Shown: in pieces, positions 1-10,100 of the stretch
Position numbering within the stretch: position 1 is the first letter of the stretch
Layout: every line of letters starts with the position of its first letter
Assembly: GCF_029931775.1 (NCBI RefSeq)
Contig: NC_079318.1
Span: 59,684,659-59,748,658, forward strand
Length of the DNA stretch: 64,000 bases
Direction: 5' to 3'
Source of the DNA: Euleptes europaea
Taxonomy: Eukaryota > Chordata > Lepidosauria > Squamata > Sphaerodactylidae
The notes under the pieces: generated by a model
The model's database searches: none
What the model saw: only the letters and a program-made list of their open reading frames with translations
Told to the model about the DNA's origin: nothing
Program-made: the position numbers and the translations under genes

Positions 1-573
1 ACAGAGTAACCCTCTCCCTCTTGGAGCTCCATTCCTTTCTTAGGATGAGCTCATATATGAATATTCATCCTTTGGTGACTACAACAATGAGAGATGACTA
101 ACGTGTGACAAGCGATTGCTACGGAAATGTGCAAGCCCCCACATATTCATCTGTATAGTTCCACCCTTGGTTCAGTTTCTTGGTCATACTGGCATGTGAA
201 AGAGCCCCTCCAGAATTGAGGAGATTTCTGCAGAAACAGTGGCGAAGTGATGTGATAAAGTAAACCAGCCAGGCATTAAGCAAGGATGTGGAAAGATTTC
301 TGACAACCTTCCACTTGCTTCCCTTTTTCCCTTGTAATCTGGGGATGATTCAGGCTTGCATAAGTAAGTGAAACATGTGAGGATAGGACACAAGCTGAAT
401 TAGTCACCATCACTAATTTACAATGTCCTATTATTCATTAAAATGAAATATCATCAGGACTGCAAATATGGTTTGTATTACCACAAGACACATGAAATGT
501 CTTTTTAAAAGCTGAAGAACAAAACACTTTAAAAATGTATTGCAAAGCCCAGCCATCTATTAAACATTTATAA
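1..573. other. No gene seen
   Basis: AT-rich unique-looking sequence. The open frames are short and resemble nothing I recognise. It is the left flank of the L1 insertion and holds the first copy of its target duplication at the right end. Confidence 0.6.
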
Positions 574-590
574 AATTAAACACCAAAAGT

Positions 591-2825
591 TTTTTTTATA
601 ATTTTTTTTTATTTTCATAATAAACACACACAAAAAAAAGAAAAAAGAAAAAAAAGAAAGAAAAAATACATATACATAAAAAGAAAAACAGAAATTACAT
701 GTTCAGGACACTATTTATCCGCTAATACAATATTCAAATCACTCTATAAGCCATATCGTGCCCTGAATCCAAAACCCATCCCCCACCAGTGCCCTCCACC
801 ATTGGACTTCCGCTGGAGTGTTATGACATATCAGAAAAGAATCTATTATTATATCATATTAAAAATAATATTGTACTATAATTCGTTAACTATACTTTTA
901 AAATCCGTTTTTGCCACTTTATCCCAATATGCGGTGGCCTTTACCCACGTACATTTAAATTCCTCCATATCTTTATCATGTAAAAATGCTGTAATTTTGG
1001 CCATCCGCATATACATCCATAATTTTTCTCGCCACTCTTTGATTGAAGGTTTATTTGTTTGCTTCCATTTTTTAGCAATTATAATTCTTGCTGCAGCAAA
1101 ACTGTATTGACATATGACTCTATCACCTTTATCCAGATCTCTTTTTGGTATACCCAATAAACAAAAGGCGGGGTCATTCTTAATTTTTGATTTAATCAAA
1201 TCATTAGTTTCATTCAAAACTAATCTCCAAAACCTCCTTATTTTTTTACAAAACCACCAAACATGCATAAATGTACCTATTTCCGTACCGCATTTCCAAC
1301 ATAAAGCTTCCTCATCTTTCTTCATTTTACTTAATAATACTGGGGTTATATGCCATCTATAAAACATTTTATACAAATTCTCTCTTATTTCATTTGAAAT
1401 TGTGAATTTAAATTCCTTTTTCCATAACTTTTCCCAAATTTCCAAATCTATATTATAACCTAAATCTCTCATCCATTTCAACATCACTAACTTAATCCTT
1501 TCTTGTTCTAAATTTATTTCTCTAAGTAAATTATAAACCCTACCTATCAGTCCTTTATTTCCCTTGGATAGTATAATCTCAAATTTTGATTTGGTTTGAT
1601 TAAAACCCAACTTATTATCTTTGTTAAAAACATCTCTTAGTTTATAATACATAAACCAATCTTTAATCAGGATTTCTTCTCTTGATTTCAGTACCCATGT
1701 ACCATCTTTGTATTCTGTTATTTCTCTATAGTTGTTACAATCCAAATTTAAATGTGCACCTCTTCTTATAAATGCTTCTATAGGGTTAATCCAGCCGGGT
1801 GTTTTACTTTCAAAAACTTCTTTATACTTATTCCATATTTGTAATAAATTTTTCCTAATAATATGAGAATTAAATTCTTTATTTACTTTCTCCTTTTCAT
1901 ACCACAAGTAAGCATGCCACCCAAATCTCAACTTAAAACCTTCTAATTCTAATAGTTTCGGATTCTCTAAGAGGATCCAATTTTTAATCCAGGTGAAGCA
2001 TGCTGCTTGATAATACATTTTCAAATCTGGTAATCCAAATCCTCCTGTATCTTTTTGTTCAATTAAGTTATTATATGCAATCCTGTGTCTTTCTTTACCC
2101 CAGAGAAATCTCATAATGTCTTTTTTCCAAACATCAAATATCTGTACACCCTTAACTATTGGGAGGTTTTGAAACAAAAAAAGCATTTTAGGTAATAGCA
2201 TCATTTTGACTACTGAAATTCTTCCCCACAGTGATAATGGCAATTTTGCCCAACTTATCAAATCCTTTTTTATCTGTTGCCATTGGTTCACATAATTATC
2301 TTGAAATAGATTAAGATTGTTATTTGATAGCCATATACCTAAATATTTAACTTTATTTTCAATATTAAACCCCGTCTTTTTTATTAATGTTTGTTGTTGT
2401 GAAAGAGTCATATTCTTGGTTAATATCTTAGTTTTAGTTTTATTAACTTTAAATCCTGAAAGCTTACCATAAACCTCCAAAATTTTATTCCATCTGTCAA
2501 TTTGTTCAATCGGATCAGTCAAAAAACATACTAAATCATCCGCATATGCTTTAAGCTTATAATGATTTCTACCTATTCGTACACCAACTACATCGCTTTT
2601 TCTGAAATTATACAGTAATAATTCTAATACTAAAATAAACAATAAAGGGGAAAGAGGACACCCCTGTCTCGTTCCCCTTTGAATTTCAATTTTGGGTGAT
2701 AATGACCCATTTATAATCAAGTTAGCAAATTGTTGTGTATATATTCCTTTTATAGCTGTTTTAAAATTCTCACCAAAATCCATAAAATCTAATACCTTGA
2801 ACATAAACTGCCAATTAACATTATC
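591..2825 (-). mobile_element. 5'-truncated L1 retrotransposon
   Basis: An L1 insertion lying in reverse. The A-rich 3' tail appears as the T-rich stretch at 591-620. It is bounded by a perfect 17-bp direct repeat, AATTAAACACCAAAAGT, at 574-590 and 2826-2842. The element begins inside the reverse transcriptase domain, so about two thirds of a full L1 is missing, the usual result of incomplete target-primed reverse transcription. Its protein differs clearly from the full-length L1 at 6840-12896, so it belongs to another L1 lineage. The perfect duplication and the unbroken reading frame point to a recent insertion. Confidence 0.95.
876..2825 (-). CDS. L1 ORF2 protein, C-terminal 649 residues (5'-truncated)
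   Basis: Partial ORF2 polyprotein (reverse transcriptase and C-terminal domain) of an L1 LINE. The frame is open from the truncation point at 2825 to the stop at 876. The first methionine in frame is at 2804, but it is not a true start, because seven upstream codons (DNVNWQF) continue the RT motif that normally follows the catalytic Asp of motif A. Visible motifs in order: GTRQGCPLSPLL (RT motif B), AYADD (motif C catalytic aspartates), KVKYLGIW, and a C-terminal Cys-His cluster beginning CWKCG with HVWWFC. The endonuclease domain, RT motif A and ORF1 are absent, so the copy cannot be autonomous. The whole remaining frame has no stop, which is unusual for a truncated LINE and marks youth. Confidence 0.93.
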   Translation of the reverse strand, partial: DNVNWQFMFKVLDFMDFGENFKTAIKGIYTQQFANLIINGSLSPKIEIQRGTRQGCPLSPLLFILVLELLLYNFRKSDVVGVRIGRNHYKLKAYADDLVCFLTDPIEQIDRWNKILEVYGKLSGFKVNKTKTKILTKNMTLSQQQTLIKKTGFNIENKVKYLGIWLSNNNLNLFQDNYVNQWQQIKKDLISWAKLPLSLWGRISVVKMMLLPKMLFLFQNLPIVKGVQIFDVWKKDIMRFLWGKERHRIAYNNLIEQKDTGGFGLPDLKMYYQAACFTWIKNWILLENPKLLELEGFKLRFGWHAYLWYEKEKVNKEFNSHIIRKNLLQIWNKYKEVFESKTPGWINPIEAFIRRGAHLNLDCNNYREITEYKDGTWVLKSREEILIKDWFMYYKLRDVFNKDNKLGFNQTKSKFEIILSKGNKGLIGRVYNLLREINLEQERIKLVMLKWMRDLGYNIDLEIWEKLWKKEFKFTISNEIRENLYKMFYRWHITPVLLSKMKKDEEALCWKCGTEIGTFMHVWWFCKKIRRFWRLVLNETNDLIKSKIKNDPAFCLLGIPKRDLDKGDRVICQYSFAAARIIIAKKWKQTNKPSIKEWREKLWMYMRMAKITAFLHDKDMEEFKCTWVKATAYWDKVAKTDFKSIVNEL

Positions 2826-3060
2826 AATTAAACACCAAAAGTGAATGATACCTGTTGATGCTCATGTTAGAAGAAGGGGCCTTTGCCTTTGGAAACATCT
2901 GAGAATATGTTCTGCCATCTCTCAACTGAATATATTCAGATATTTTTGACTTTTTGTCTCAGCAATTCTCAAGCTTTTAGCATCTTATTGTTTTAATGCT
3001 GGAGGATTCTGATTGTTAACTTCTTGCTATTCAAATCCTAGACTAACAGATTCCAGACTA

Positions 3061-3257
3061 GAAAAGATCAAGAGTCCAGTAGCATCTTCAAGACTAACAA
3101 AATTTCTGGTAGGGTATGAAATACTAGCTGTATCTGAATAAGTGAGCTGTGACTCACAAAAGCTCATACCCTACCAAAAATTGTGTGTCTTGAAGATGCT
3201 ACTGGACTCTTGCTCTTTTCTACTGCTACAGATAGACTAACATAGCTACCCATCATG
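3061..3257. mobile_element. Penelope-like inverted-arm retroelement, short copy
   Basis: A 197-bp insertion flanked by a 16-bp direct repeat, AACAGATTCCAGACTA, at 3045-3060 and 3258-3273. The left arm (AAGAGTCCAGTAGCATCTTC and onward) reappears in reverse complement in the right half (GATGCTACTGGACTCTTGCT). A short hairpin with arms GTGAGC/ACTCAC lies near 3142-3157. The same arms occur at 38341-38562 and, in tandem, at 52312-53647. I assign it to Penelope-like elements because of the inverted terminal arms, variable-length target duplication and hammerhead-like centre. No reverse transcriptase is present, so the family assignment is inference. Confidence 0.6.
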
Positions 3258-3433
3258 AACAGATTCCAGACTAATTTATGGTGTTTGATCCAAATCTGTG
3301 TGGAACCATCCAGATGTCTCAACTAAGGGGTATTGTTTGTTCAGAAAGAAATGTACTTCAGTCTAAAGATGTCTTGCTGTGTCCTTCCTAGGTCTGGTTC
3401 ACCCATGTAACTATATGCATTGCTTAGTGATTC

Positions 3434-3564
3434 AATGAACACATGAACACAAAAGCTGCCTCCTACCAAATCAGACCATTGAGGTCTTTCATATCAGCAA
3501 CTACCTGATCCTTTTAACTGGAGATGCCAGGGATTGAATCTGGAATTTTGTGCATGCAAAGAAG
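3434..3564 (-). repeat. tRNA-headed SINE fragment (degraded)
   Basis: Read on the minus strand this matches the middle of the SINE at 6073-6292: AACTGGAGATGCCAGGGATT on the plus strand corresponds to the B-box end of a tRNA-Ala-like head. It is diverged and lacks clear ends. Confidence 0.5.
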
Positions 3565-3625
3565 ATAAGAACATAAGAACATATGTCAGACTAATCTTAT
3601 CTCCTTTTTTGAGAAAGTTACTACC

Positions 3626-4117
3626 TTGCTGGATCAGGGGAATGCTGTAGACATAGTTTATCTTGATTTCAGTAAGGCTTTTGATAAGGTTCCACATAAT
3701 ATTCTCGTTGACAAATTGGGAAAATGTGGTTTAGATCCTATTTCTGTTAGGTGGATCTGTAACTGGTTAACAGATCGTACCCAAGGAGTGCTTGTTAATG
3801 GCTCCTCATCCACTTGGAGAGAAGTGACAAGTGGAGTACTTCAGGGATTTGTCCTGGGCCCTGTGTTGTTCAACATCTTTATAAATGATTTGGATGAAGG
3901 AATAGAGGGGAGGGTTATTAAATTTACAGATGATACTAAATTGGGAGGGGTAGCAAATACAGTAGAAGACAGAGCCAGGATACAGGATCATCTTGACAGG
4001 CTGGAGAATTGGGCTAAAACTAATAAAATGCACTTCAACAAAGATAAATGTAAAGTTCTGCATTTAGGTAGGAAAAATCAAATGCATAATTATGGGGGAG
4101 ACTTGTCTCAGCAGTAG
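3626..4117 (+). pseudogene. CR1 reverse transcriptase fragment
   Basis: About 163 codons of the CR1 ORF2 RT domain: DFSKAFDKVPH (motif A Asp present), SGVLQGFVLGPVLF (motif B, with F for the usual S), and KFTDDTKLGG (motif C, Thr for Ala). The frame ends in a stop at 4117, well before the domain would finish. It is a dead LINE remnant, not a host gene. Confidence 0.88.
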
Positions 4118-4163
4118 TGTGTGCTAAAAGGATCTTGGGGTCTTAGTACACCAAACACTGAAC

Positions 4164-4601
4164 ATGAGTCAGCAGTGTGATGCGGTAGCTAAAAAGGCAA
4201 ATGCAATCTTGGGCTGTATCAACAGAAGTATAGTGTCCAGATCAGGCGAAATGATGGTGTCACTTTACTCTGCTCTGGTTAGACCTCATCTAGAGTATTG
4301 TGTTCAGTTCTGGGCACCACAATTTAAGAAAGATGTAGACAAGGTGGAATGTGTCCAGAGGAGGGCAAAAAAGATGGTGAGGGGTCTGGAGACCAAGTCC
4401 TATGAGGAAAGGTTGAAGGAGCTGGGTATATTTACCCTGAATAGGAGAAGACGGAGAGGTGATAAGATAACTATCTTCAAGTACTTGAAGGGCTGTCATA
4501 TAGAGGATGGTGCTGAATTGTTTTCTGTTGCCCCAGAAGGTCATTCCAGAACCAATGGGTTGAAATTAAATCAAAAGAGTTTCCATCTAGACATTTTCTG
4601 A
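4164..4601 (+). pseudogene. CR1 ORF2 C-terminal fragment
   Basis: Continuation of the CR1 protein after the break near 4117. It shows the conserved C-terminal block [17 protein letters not shown] and the basic stretch RRRRRGD, followed by the frame loss near 4601. The last residues of a normal CR1 (RTVPQWNRLP-like) are still encoded just downstream in another frame, which shows a frameshift. Confidence 0.85.
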
Positions 4602-4876
4602 CTGTTAGAGCAGTTCCTCAGTGGAACAGGCTTCCTCAGGAGGTAGTAAGCTCTCCTTCCCTGGAGGTTTTTAAGAAGAGGCTAGATGGCCATCTGTCGG
4701 CAATGCTGATTCTATGACCTTAGGCAGATCATGAGAGGGAGGGCATCTTGGCCATCTTCTGGACATGGAGGGGTGTCACTGGGGGTGGGGGCGAGGTAGT
4801 TGTGAGTTTCCTGCATTGTGCAGGGGGTTGGAGTAGATGACCCTGGTGGTCCGTTCCAATGGTATGATTCTATGAA

Positions 4877-4985
4877 CATATGAAAAATCCTGCTGGATCA
4901 GACCAAGACCCATCAGGTCCAGCAGTCTGTAAACACAGTGGTCAACCAGGTGCCTCTAGGAAGCCCACAAACAAGATGATACTCT
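4877..4985. repeat. Dispersed repeat, 'GGATCAGACC' family, fragment
   Basis: The segment with CTGCTGGATCAGACCAAGAC, then CCAGCAGTCTGTAAACACAG and GGTGCCTCTAGGAAGCCCAC, recurs at 25668-25756 and 51236-51525. It is a middle-repetitive retroposon that I cannot assign to a class with confidence. It directly abuts the CR1 3' end. Confidence 0.6.
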
Positions 4986-5256
4986 ACCACCAAGCTACGG
5001 CCCATACCCTTGAATCAGGAATCATAAGTTTGATTGCATACAAGGTTTGTCTTCAACATGTCTTTTTTCTAGGATATCTCCACCAGCTTTAGAAGAAGTA
5101 CCACCAGCTGCAACCCATGTCATTATTATCACCTTCTTCTTTGCCCTCTGTCTCAGGATGTCTGCTTGTAAGATGCAATTGCTGAAGAATACTGCAGAAC
5201 CATTCACTAATGTTCTATGGTCAAAATCTCAGCACTGGGCCCCTGACAAAAGCACT

Positions 5257-5566
5257 AGGAGGAGGAGGAGTTGGTTTTTATATGCCGACTTTCTCTACCA
5301 CTTAAGGGAGACTCAGAAGGTCGGCTTACAATCACCTTCCCTTCCCCTCCCCACAACAGACACCTTGTGAGGTAGGTGAAGCTGAGAGAATGTGACTTGC
5401 TCAAGGTCACCCAGCTGGCTTCGTGTGTAGGAGTGGGGAAACACATCCAGTTCACCAGATTAGCCTCCACTGCTCATGTGGAGGAGTGGGGAATCAAACC
5501 CATTCTCCAGATCAGACTCCACTGCTCTAAACCACCGCTCTTAACCACTACACCACGCTGGCTCCT
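5257..5566 (-). repeat. tRNA-derived squamate SINE, near full length
   Basis: On the minus strand it starts with AGCCAGCGTGGTGTAGTGGT (A-box region), continues through GATTCCCCACTCCTCCACAT and ends in TATAAAAACC followed by a CTC-rich tail (the AGGAGGAGGAGG at 5257). Other copies are at 55775-56080, 29905-30170 and 25886-26025. No protein is encoded; open frames inside it are incidental. Confidence 0.8.
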
Positions 5567-5732
5567 ATACCACACTAGCATCTATGTTGGCTTTCTACTA
5601 CTAACGTTCAGGTCTGGTCACCTTTCTTAATGGTTGTGCTCCTGTATCAAAATTGAAGAGCTACTTGGCTTCAAGCAATTAAGCAGGAGAGGGTTTCTTG
5701 GTCTCGAGACCTGGTCTCAAGACTGAGATATG

Positions 5733-5931
5733 GTAAAGATATGGGTAGTCCCCTGTGCAAGCCCCAGGTCATTACTGGCCCACGGGGTGACGTCACATCA
5801 CAACGTCTGCCAGGCAGACAATGTTTATGGGGTGGTTTGCCATTGCCTTCCCCCGTTGTCTACACACTTAATCCCCAGCAAGCTGGTTACTCTTTTTACC
5901 AGCCTCGGAAAAATAGAAGGCTGAGTCTCTG
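5733..5931 (-). repeat. Sauria-type SINE, 3' part
   Basis: Reverse-oriented match to the SINE copies at 16725-17016 and 59420-59721: GGGGTGACGTCACATC and GCAAGCTGG blocks are recognisable. It lacks the tRNA-like head and merges directly into a fragment of another SINE. Confidence 0.75.
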
Positions 5932-6037
5932 ATCTGGAGAACTGGGTTTGATTCCCCACTCCTACACATGAAGCCAGCTGGTTGACCTTGGGCTAGTCAC
6001 ACACTCTCAGCCTCACCTATCTCACAGGGTGTCTTAC
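5932..6037 (+). repeat. tRNA-derived squamate SINE, internal fragment
   Basis: GATCTGGAGAACTGGGTTTG, then ACACATGAAGCCAGCTGG and TGACCTTGGGCTAGTCAC match the middle of the SINE seen complete at 55775-56080. Confidence 0.7.
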
Positions 6038-6072
6038 AAGGACTTTTTTCTTTCTCCTCTGTGCGATCTCAC

Positions 6073-6292
6073 ACATGAACACATGAAGCTGCCTTATACT
6101 GAATCAGACCCTTGGTCCATCAAAGGCAGTATAGTCTACTCAAACCGGTACTGGCTCTCCATGGTCTCAGGCAGAGGTCTTTCACATCACCTGTTTGCCT
6201 TGTCCCTTTAATTGAAGATGCCAGGGACTGAACCTGGCTGGGACCTTCTGCATGCCAAGCAGATGCTCTACCGCTGAGCCACAGCCCCTCCC
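6073..6292 (-). repeat. tRNA-Ala-headed SINE
   Basis: On the minus strand the head reads GGGGCTGTGGCTCAGCGGTA (A box), then GGCATGCAG (anticodon region) and GGTTCAATCC (B box), closely resembling tRNA-Ala. The body follows, ending near CAGCTTCATGTGTTC. Degraded relatives are at 3434-3564 and 19815-20000. It would be transcribed by RNA polymerase III if active. Confidence 0.75.
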
Positions 6293-6344
6293 CAAAACCA
6301 GCATCAATTATAGCGTGAGTGAATTAGTTGCGTATACATAGTGA

Positions 6345-6417
6345 AGGCCCCAGCGAGATATGAAATTGTGACCCCTGGTTTACAAGACCAGTGCTCTAAC
6401 CCCTGAGCTATGGAGCT
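6345..6417 (-). tRNA. tRNA-Thr(UGU) pseudogene
   Basis: The 73-nt minus-strand sequence follows vertebrate tRNA-Thr closely: CTCCATAGCTCAGGGGTTAG (D arm, A box), then CACTGGTCTTGTAAACCAG, a perfect anticodon stem with TGT anticodon, and the 3' acceptor GCTGGGGCCT. The T arm is damaged: the 5' strand no longer pairs with CTCGC, and the B-box core GTTC is altered. Position 1 is A rather than G. No CCA is encoded. I judge it a pseudogene or retrocopy rather than a working tRNA gene. It could also be the head of an otherwise lost SINE. Confidence 0.75.
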
Positions 6418-6514
6418 TACCTATGGAAACAAGTAGGGAATTTTATCTGAGTGATAAAATATATATGTTACCTATTTTGCACCATCGACCTAGGCCTTAT
6501 TTTTTTATCTCCTA

Positions 6515-6592
6515 GAAACTGGGTGACCCAGGTTCAAACCCCAACTGTAGCATGGAAGCTTGTTGGTTGACTGTGGGTGGCTCATTCTCTCA
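6515..6592 (+). repeat. SINE 5' segment, interrupted by hAT element and L1
   Basis: ACCCAGGTTCAAACCCCAAC (B-box-like) and following bases are the left part of a SINE. Its sequence resumes at 6801-6839 and again at 12917-13010, split by two later insertions. Confidence 0.65.
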
Positions 6593-6800
6593 TAGGTTGC
6601 CAACCTCCAGGTACTAGCTGGAGATCTCCTGCTATTCCAACTGTTCTCGAGCTGACAGAGATCAGTTCACCTGGAGAAAATGGCTGCTTTGGCAATTGGA
6701 CTCTATGGCATTGAAGTCCCTCCCCTCCCCAAACCCCGTCCTTCTCAGACTCCACCCCAAAAACCTCCCGCCGGTGGCAAAGAGGGACCTGGCAACCCTA
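6593..6800. mobile_element. hAT-type non-autonomous element (TAGGGTTGCC family)
   Basis: A 208-bp element with terminal inverted repeats TAGGTTGCC...GGCAACCCTA and a perfect 8-bp target duplication TTCTCTCA (6585-6592 and 6801-6808). The 8-bp duplication and the TIR start TAGGG are hAT features. It encodes no transposase. It is the best-preserved copy of the window's commonest repeat. Confidence 0.85.
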
Positions 6801-6819
6801 TTCTCTCAGCCTAAGCTAT

Positions 6820-6839
6820 CTCACAGGCTGGTTGTTCTT
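6820..6839. repeat. L1 target-site duplication, 3' side
   Basis: CTCACAGGCTGGTTGTTCTT, identical to 12897-12916. The pair fixes the exact ends of the full-length L1. Confidence 0.97.
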
Positions 6840-7154
6840 TTTTTTTTTTTTTTAAAGATTTTATTGGGTTTTATATTACAAATTTTCCATTGCAATAACA
6901 ATATAAAATTTCAATTCTGACTTAATGTTGTTATAATTCCATACAATATATATATATAAAAAAAGAAAATTTTGGAAAATTTATGACTTCCCCTTCACCT
7001 CTATCTGCCTCTTAATAAAAAGTTCATCCCGTCGTAGTTGTTCTAATCTTAATAATCTATTAATACCATTTAAAAAATTTTTTAAACCATAATCTGTTAG
7101 TAAATATAATTATACTTATTCACTATAAAAAACAAAACAAAAATAACCTCTGGA
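6840..7154 (-). other. L1 3' UTR and poly-A tail
   Basis: Region after the ORF2 stop. It is AT-rich and ends with a minus-strand AATAAA motif about 15 bases before an uninterrupted A run. The same GGAGGTGATGGGGAAGTC-like stretch follows the stop in the truncated copy at 60120-60145, which confirms the family relation. Confidence 0.85.
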
Positions 7155-10100
7155 TCAGATTAGAAAATATTCTTCCATTCTTCCCAATTTTAACTCAAAT
7201 TCACAATAATTCATCCACGCCTCCCATCCCCCCAAAAACTGAGCATCATTTTCTTCATTTAAGATAGCTGTGAGTTTTGCCATTTCTGCCACTTCAAACA
7301 TTTTAACAATCCAGTCTTTTTTCTCGGGAGTTTCGGTCCCTTTCCATTTTGCTGCATAAAGCAGTCTCGCAGCTGTTGTGGCATAAATCAAAAAAGTTCT
7401 TTGTGTAAATAAGTCATCAGGAATCATACTCAATAACATCATTTCTGGTATTTTGGGTATATTTTTTTGTAGTATTAGTCTCAATTCGTTGTAGATCATG
7501 TCCCAAAAGTCTTTAGCTTTGTCACAGGTCCACCACATATGATAAAAGGAATCAATTTCCTTGTTACATTTCCAGCAGATAGGGGACATTGTTTTATAAA
7601 TCTTTGCAATCTTCTTGGGTGTTAAATACCATCTATACATCATTTTATAAATGTTTTCTCTCACCAACTGTGCTTTTATTCCTTTTAGGTCTTTGGACCA
7701 TAGTCGTTCCCATTTATTTAAAGCAATATCATGTCCCACATTTTGAGCCCAGTCAATCATAGTTGGTTTAATCGTATCCTGCTCACCATATATTGTTAAA
7801 AGGAGATTATACATTTTAGAAATCAGTTTTGTATTGTTATCCAATAGAATCTTTTGAAGAGAAGATTTTTCTTTAGAAAATCCATTTTTAGCATCTTGTA
7901 CAAAAACTGATTTGATTTGATAATATTGAAGCCATTGTAGATCTTCCTTAAGAAGTTGAAAGTCTTTTAATGAGCATTTCTTTCCATCCCAATTAATTAA
8001 ATCTTGATAGGTAATAAATTTATCTGGTCTAAGTGGGCGCAATGTTAACATTTCTTGAGGCGATATCCACATCGGTGTTGCTGGTTCCAAAATATGTTTA
8101 TATCTCATCCAGATACGGAGTAAGGAGGACCTGATTATATGATTACGAAATGTTGCTTGTAACTTAATTTTATCATACCACAAGTAGCCATGCCATCCGC
8201 TTAAGTTATTGTAACCTTCCAAGTCTAGCAAACGTGTATTTGACAAACTCATCCAGTCTTTTAGCCATACTAAAGCTACCGCTTCAGCATAAAGTTGAAA
8301 ATTAGGTAGTGCTAAACCTCCTCTAGTTTTTAGATCCACCAGATATTTAAAAGCAATCCTTGGTTTTTTCCCTTGCCAGATGAAGTTTGAAATATCTTTC
8401 CTCCAAGTATCAAAGTATTTAGTGTGTGATATTATTGGCAAATTTTGGAATAAGAAGAGCATCCTCGGTAGAACATTCATTTGAATCGTTGAGATACGTC
8501 CCATTAATGACAATTTTTTATTTGACCATATAATCATATCAGTTTTGATCTTACCCCATAACTTGAGGTAATTGTTAGTTATCAAATCTTTATTCTTTGC
8601 AGTAATCCAAATTCCCAGGTATTTAACTTTGTTGGCTTTCTCCCAACCGGTGTATGATATAAATTCCTGTTGCTGTATTTGCGGTAGATTTTTGAATATT
8701 ATCTTTGTTTTTTCTTGGTTCACTTTGAAGCCTGATATTTTCCCAAAGTCGTCCAAAGTCTCCCGAAGTATATTCATTGATTGTGTTGGATTCTCCAAAA
8801 TTAACAGGAGGTCATCCGCGAATGCTCTCACCTTAAATTCATGTTTTTTAATTCTTAACCCGCGGATGTCCTCCATACTTCTTAATTTCACACATAGCGG
8901 TTCCAACACCAACAAAAATAAAAGTGGAGAGAGGGGACATCCCTGTCTAGTCCCTTTCGTGATTTGGCAGTTATCTGACATTGATTCATTAACCAAAATT
9001 TTAGCCTGTTGAGAGGTATAAATAGCCGATATACCTTTCTGAAAGCGGTCTCCAAAGTTCAGTTTATCCAAAATCTGTTTCAAAAAATTCCAAGAGACCA
9101 TATCAAAAGCTTTTTCTGCATCCAAAAATACAAATGCCGCAGTTTGTTGGATATTCTGGTCATAATATTCCAATGAGTCCAGTAAAATTCTTACATTATC
9201 TTTTATTTGCCTTCCTGGTATAAAGCCTGCTTGGTCTTCGTGTATAAGATCCTTAATAAATTGTTTTATCCTACATGCCAAAACCAAAGCAAAAATTTTG
9301 TAGTCCACATTTAACAGCGATATAGGTCTATAGTTGGATGTTTTTTCTGGATCTCTTCCTTCTTTGGGTATCAATGATATAAATGCATGTGACCAAGTCT
9401 CCGGGGATGTTCCCTCATCCAAAATTGCATTATAAAGTAAGCCAAAAAACCCCACTAAATTATCACTAAATATTCTATAAAATAGTGCAGTAATTCCATC
9501 TGGTCCTGGTGTTTTATCCGTTTTTTGTCTCAGTATTGCTTCTTGTATTTCTTCCCTTGTAACTGGAGCTTCAATACATTCTCTTTGGGTTGTTGATAGA
9601 GCTTTCATCTGTATTGAATTTAAGAATTTGTCTATTTTCTGCTTTGGAGTATTTTCTTTCTGATATAACTTGGAATAGAATGAAACAAATTCTTTTTGAA
9701 TTTCTGAAGTTGAATAGACTGGTCCTTTAACAGTTTGGATTTTTGTTATAATCTTCTTTTGAAATGAATCCTTCAATTGTGTTGCCAAAGGTTTTCCAGG
9801 TTTATTTGCATATTCAAAGTACTTTTGTTTAGCAAATTTCAAGTTTTTATTCATTTCCTCCATTATGACCAAGTTTAATTGGTGTTTAGATGCGGAAATC
9901 TTTATTTGAATTTCTCTTTTCTCCTCTTCCTGTGTTGCCATTATCAGTTTCTGTTCCAAATTTTGTAAGTTCCAAAGTATATTATTAGTAAATTGTAGTT
10001 GAGTCTTCTTCCAAGCCGAGTGTTTCTGTATCATAAAACCTCTCAAAACAGCCTTAAATGCATCCCAAACTGTATTCAAAGAGGTTTCCCCATTAAGATT

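Larger units (their letters stand above)
3586..4876 (+). mobile_element. CR1 LINE, 5'-truncated, inactive
   Basis: The 3' half of a chicken-repeat-1 class LINE. The reverse transcriptase runs from about 3587 (LISFFEKVT) through FSKAFDKVPH (motif A) and GPVLFNIFINDL to a changed catalytic box FTDD in place of FADD. A second open stretch at 4164-4601 carries the CR1 C-terminal signature ([14 protein letters not shown], then [10 protein letters not shown]). The frames are interrupted between 4117 and 4164 and again near 4601. The 3' UTR ends at the typical CR1 terminus GATTCTATGA around 4866-4876, without a poly-A tail. It is an old, non-functional copy on the plus strand. Confidence 0.9.

Noticed and set aside
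8572-9012. 146-codon plus-strand frame
   Set aside because: It is the antisense shadow of L1 ORF2.
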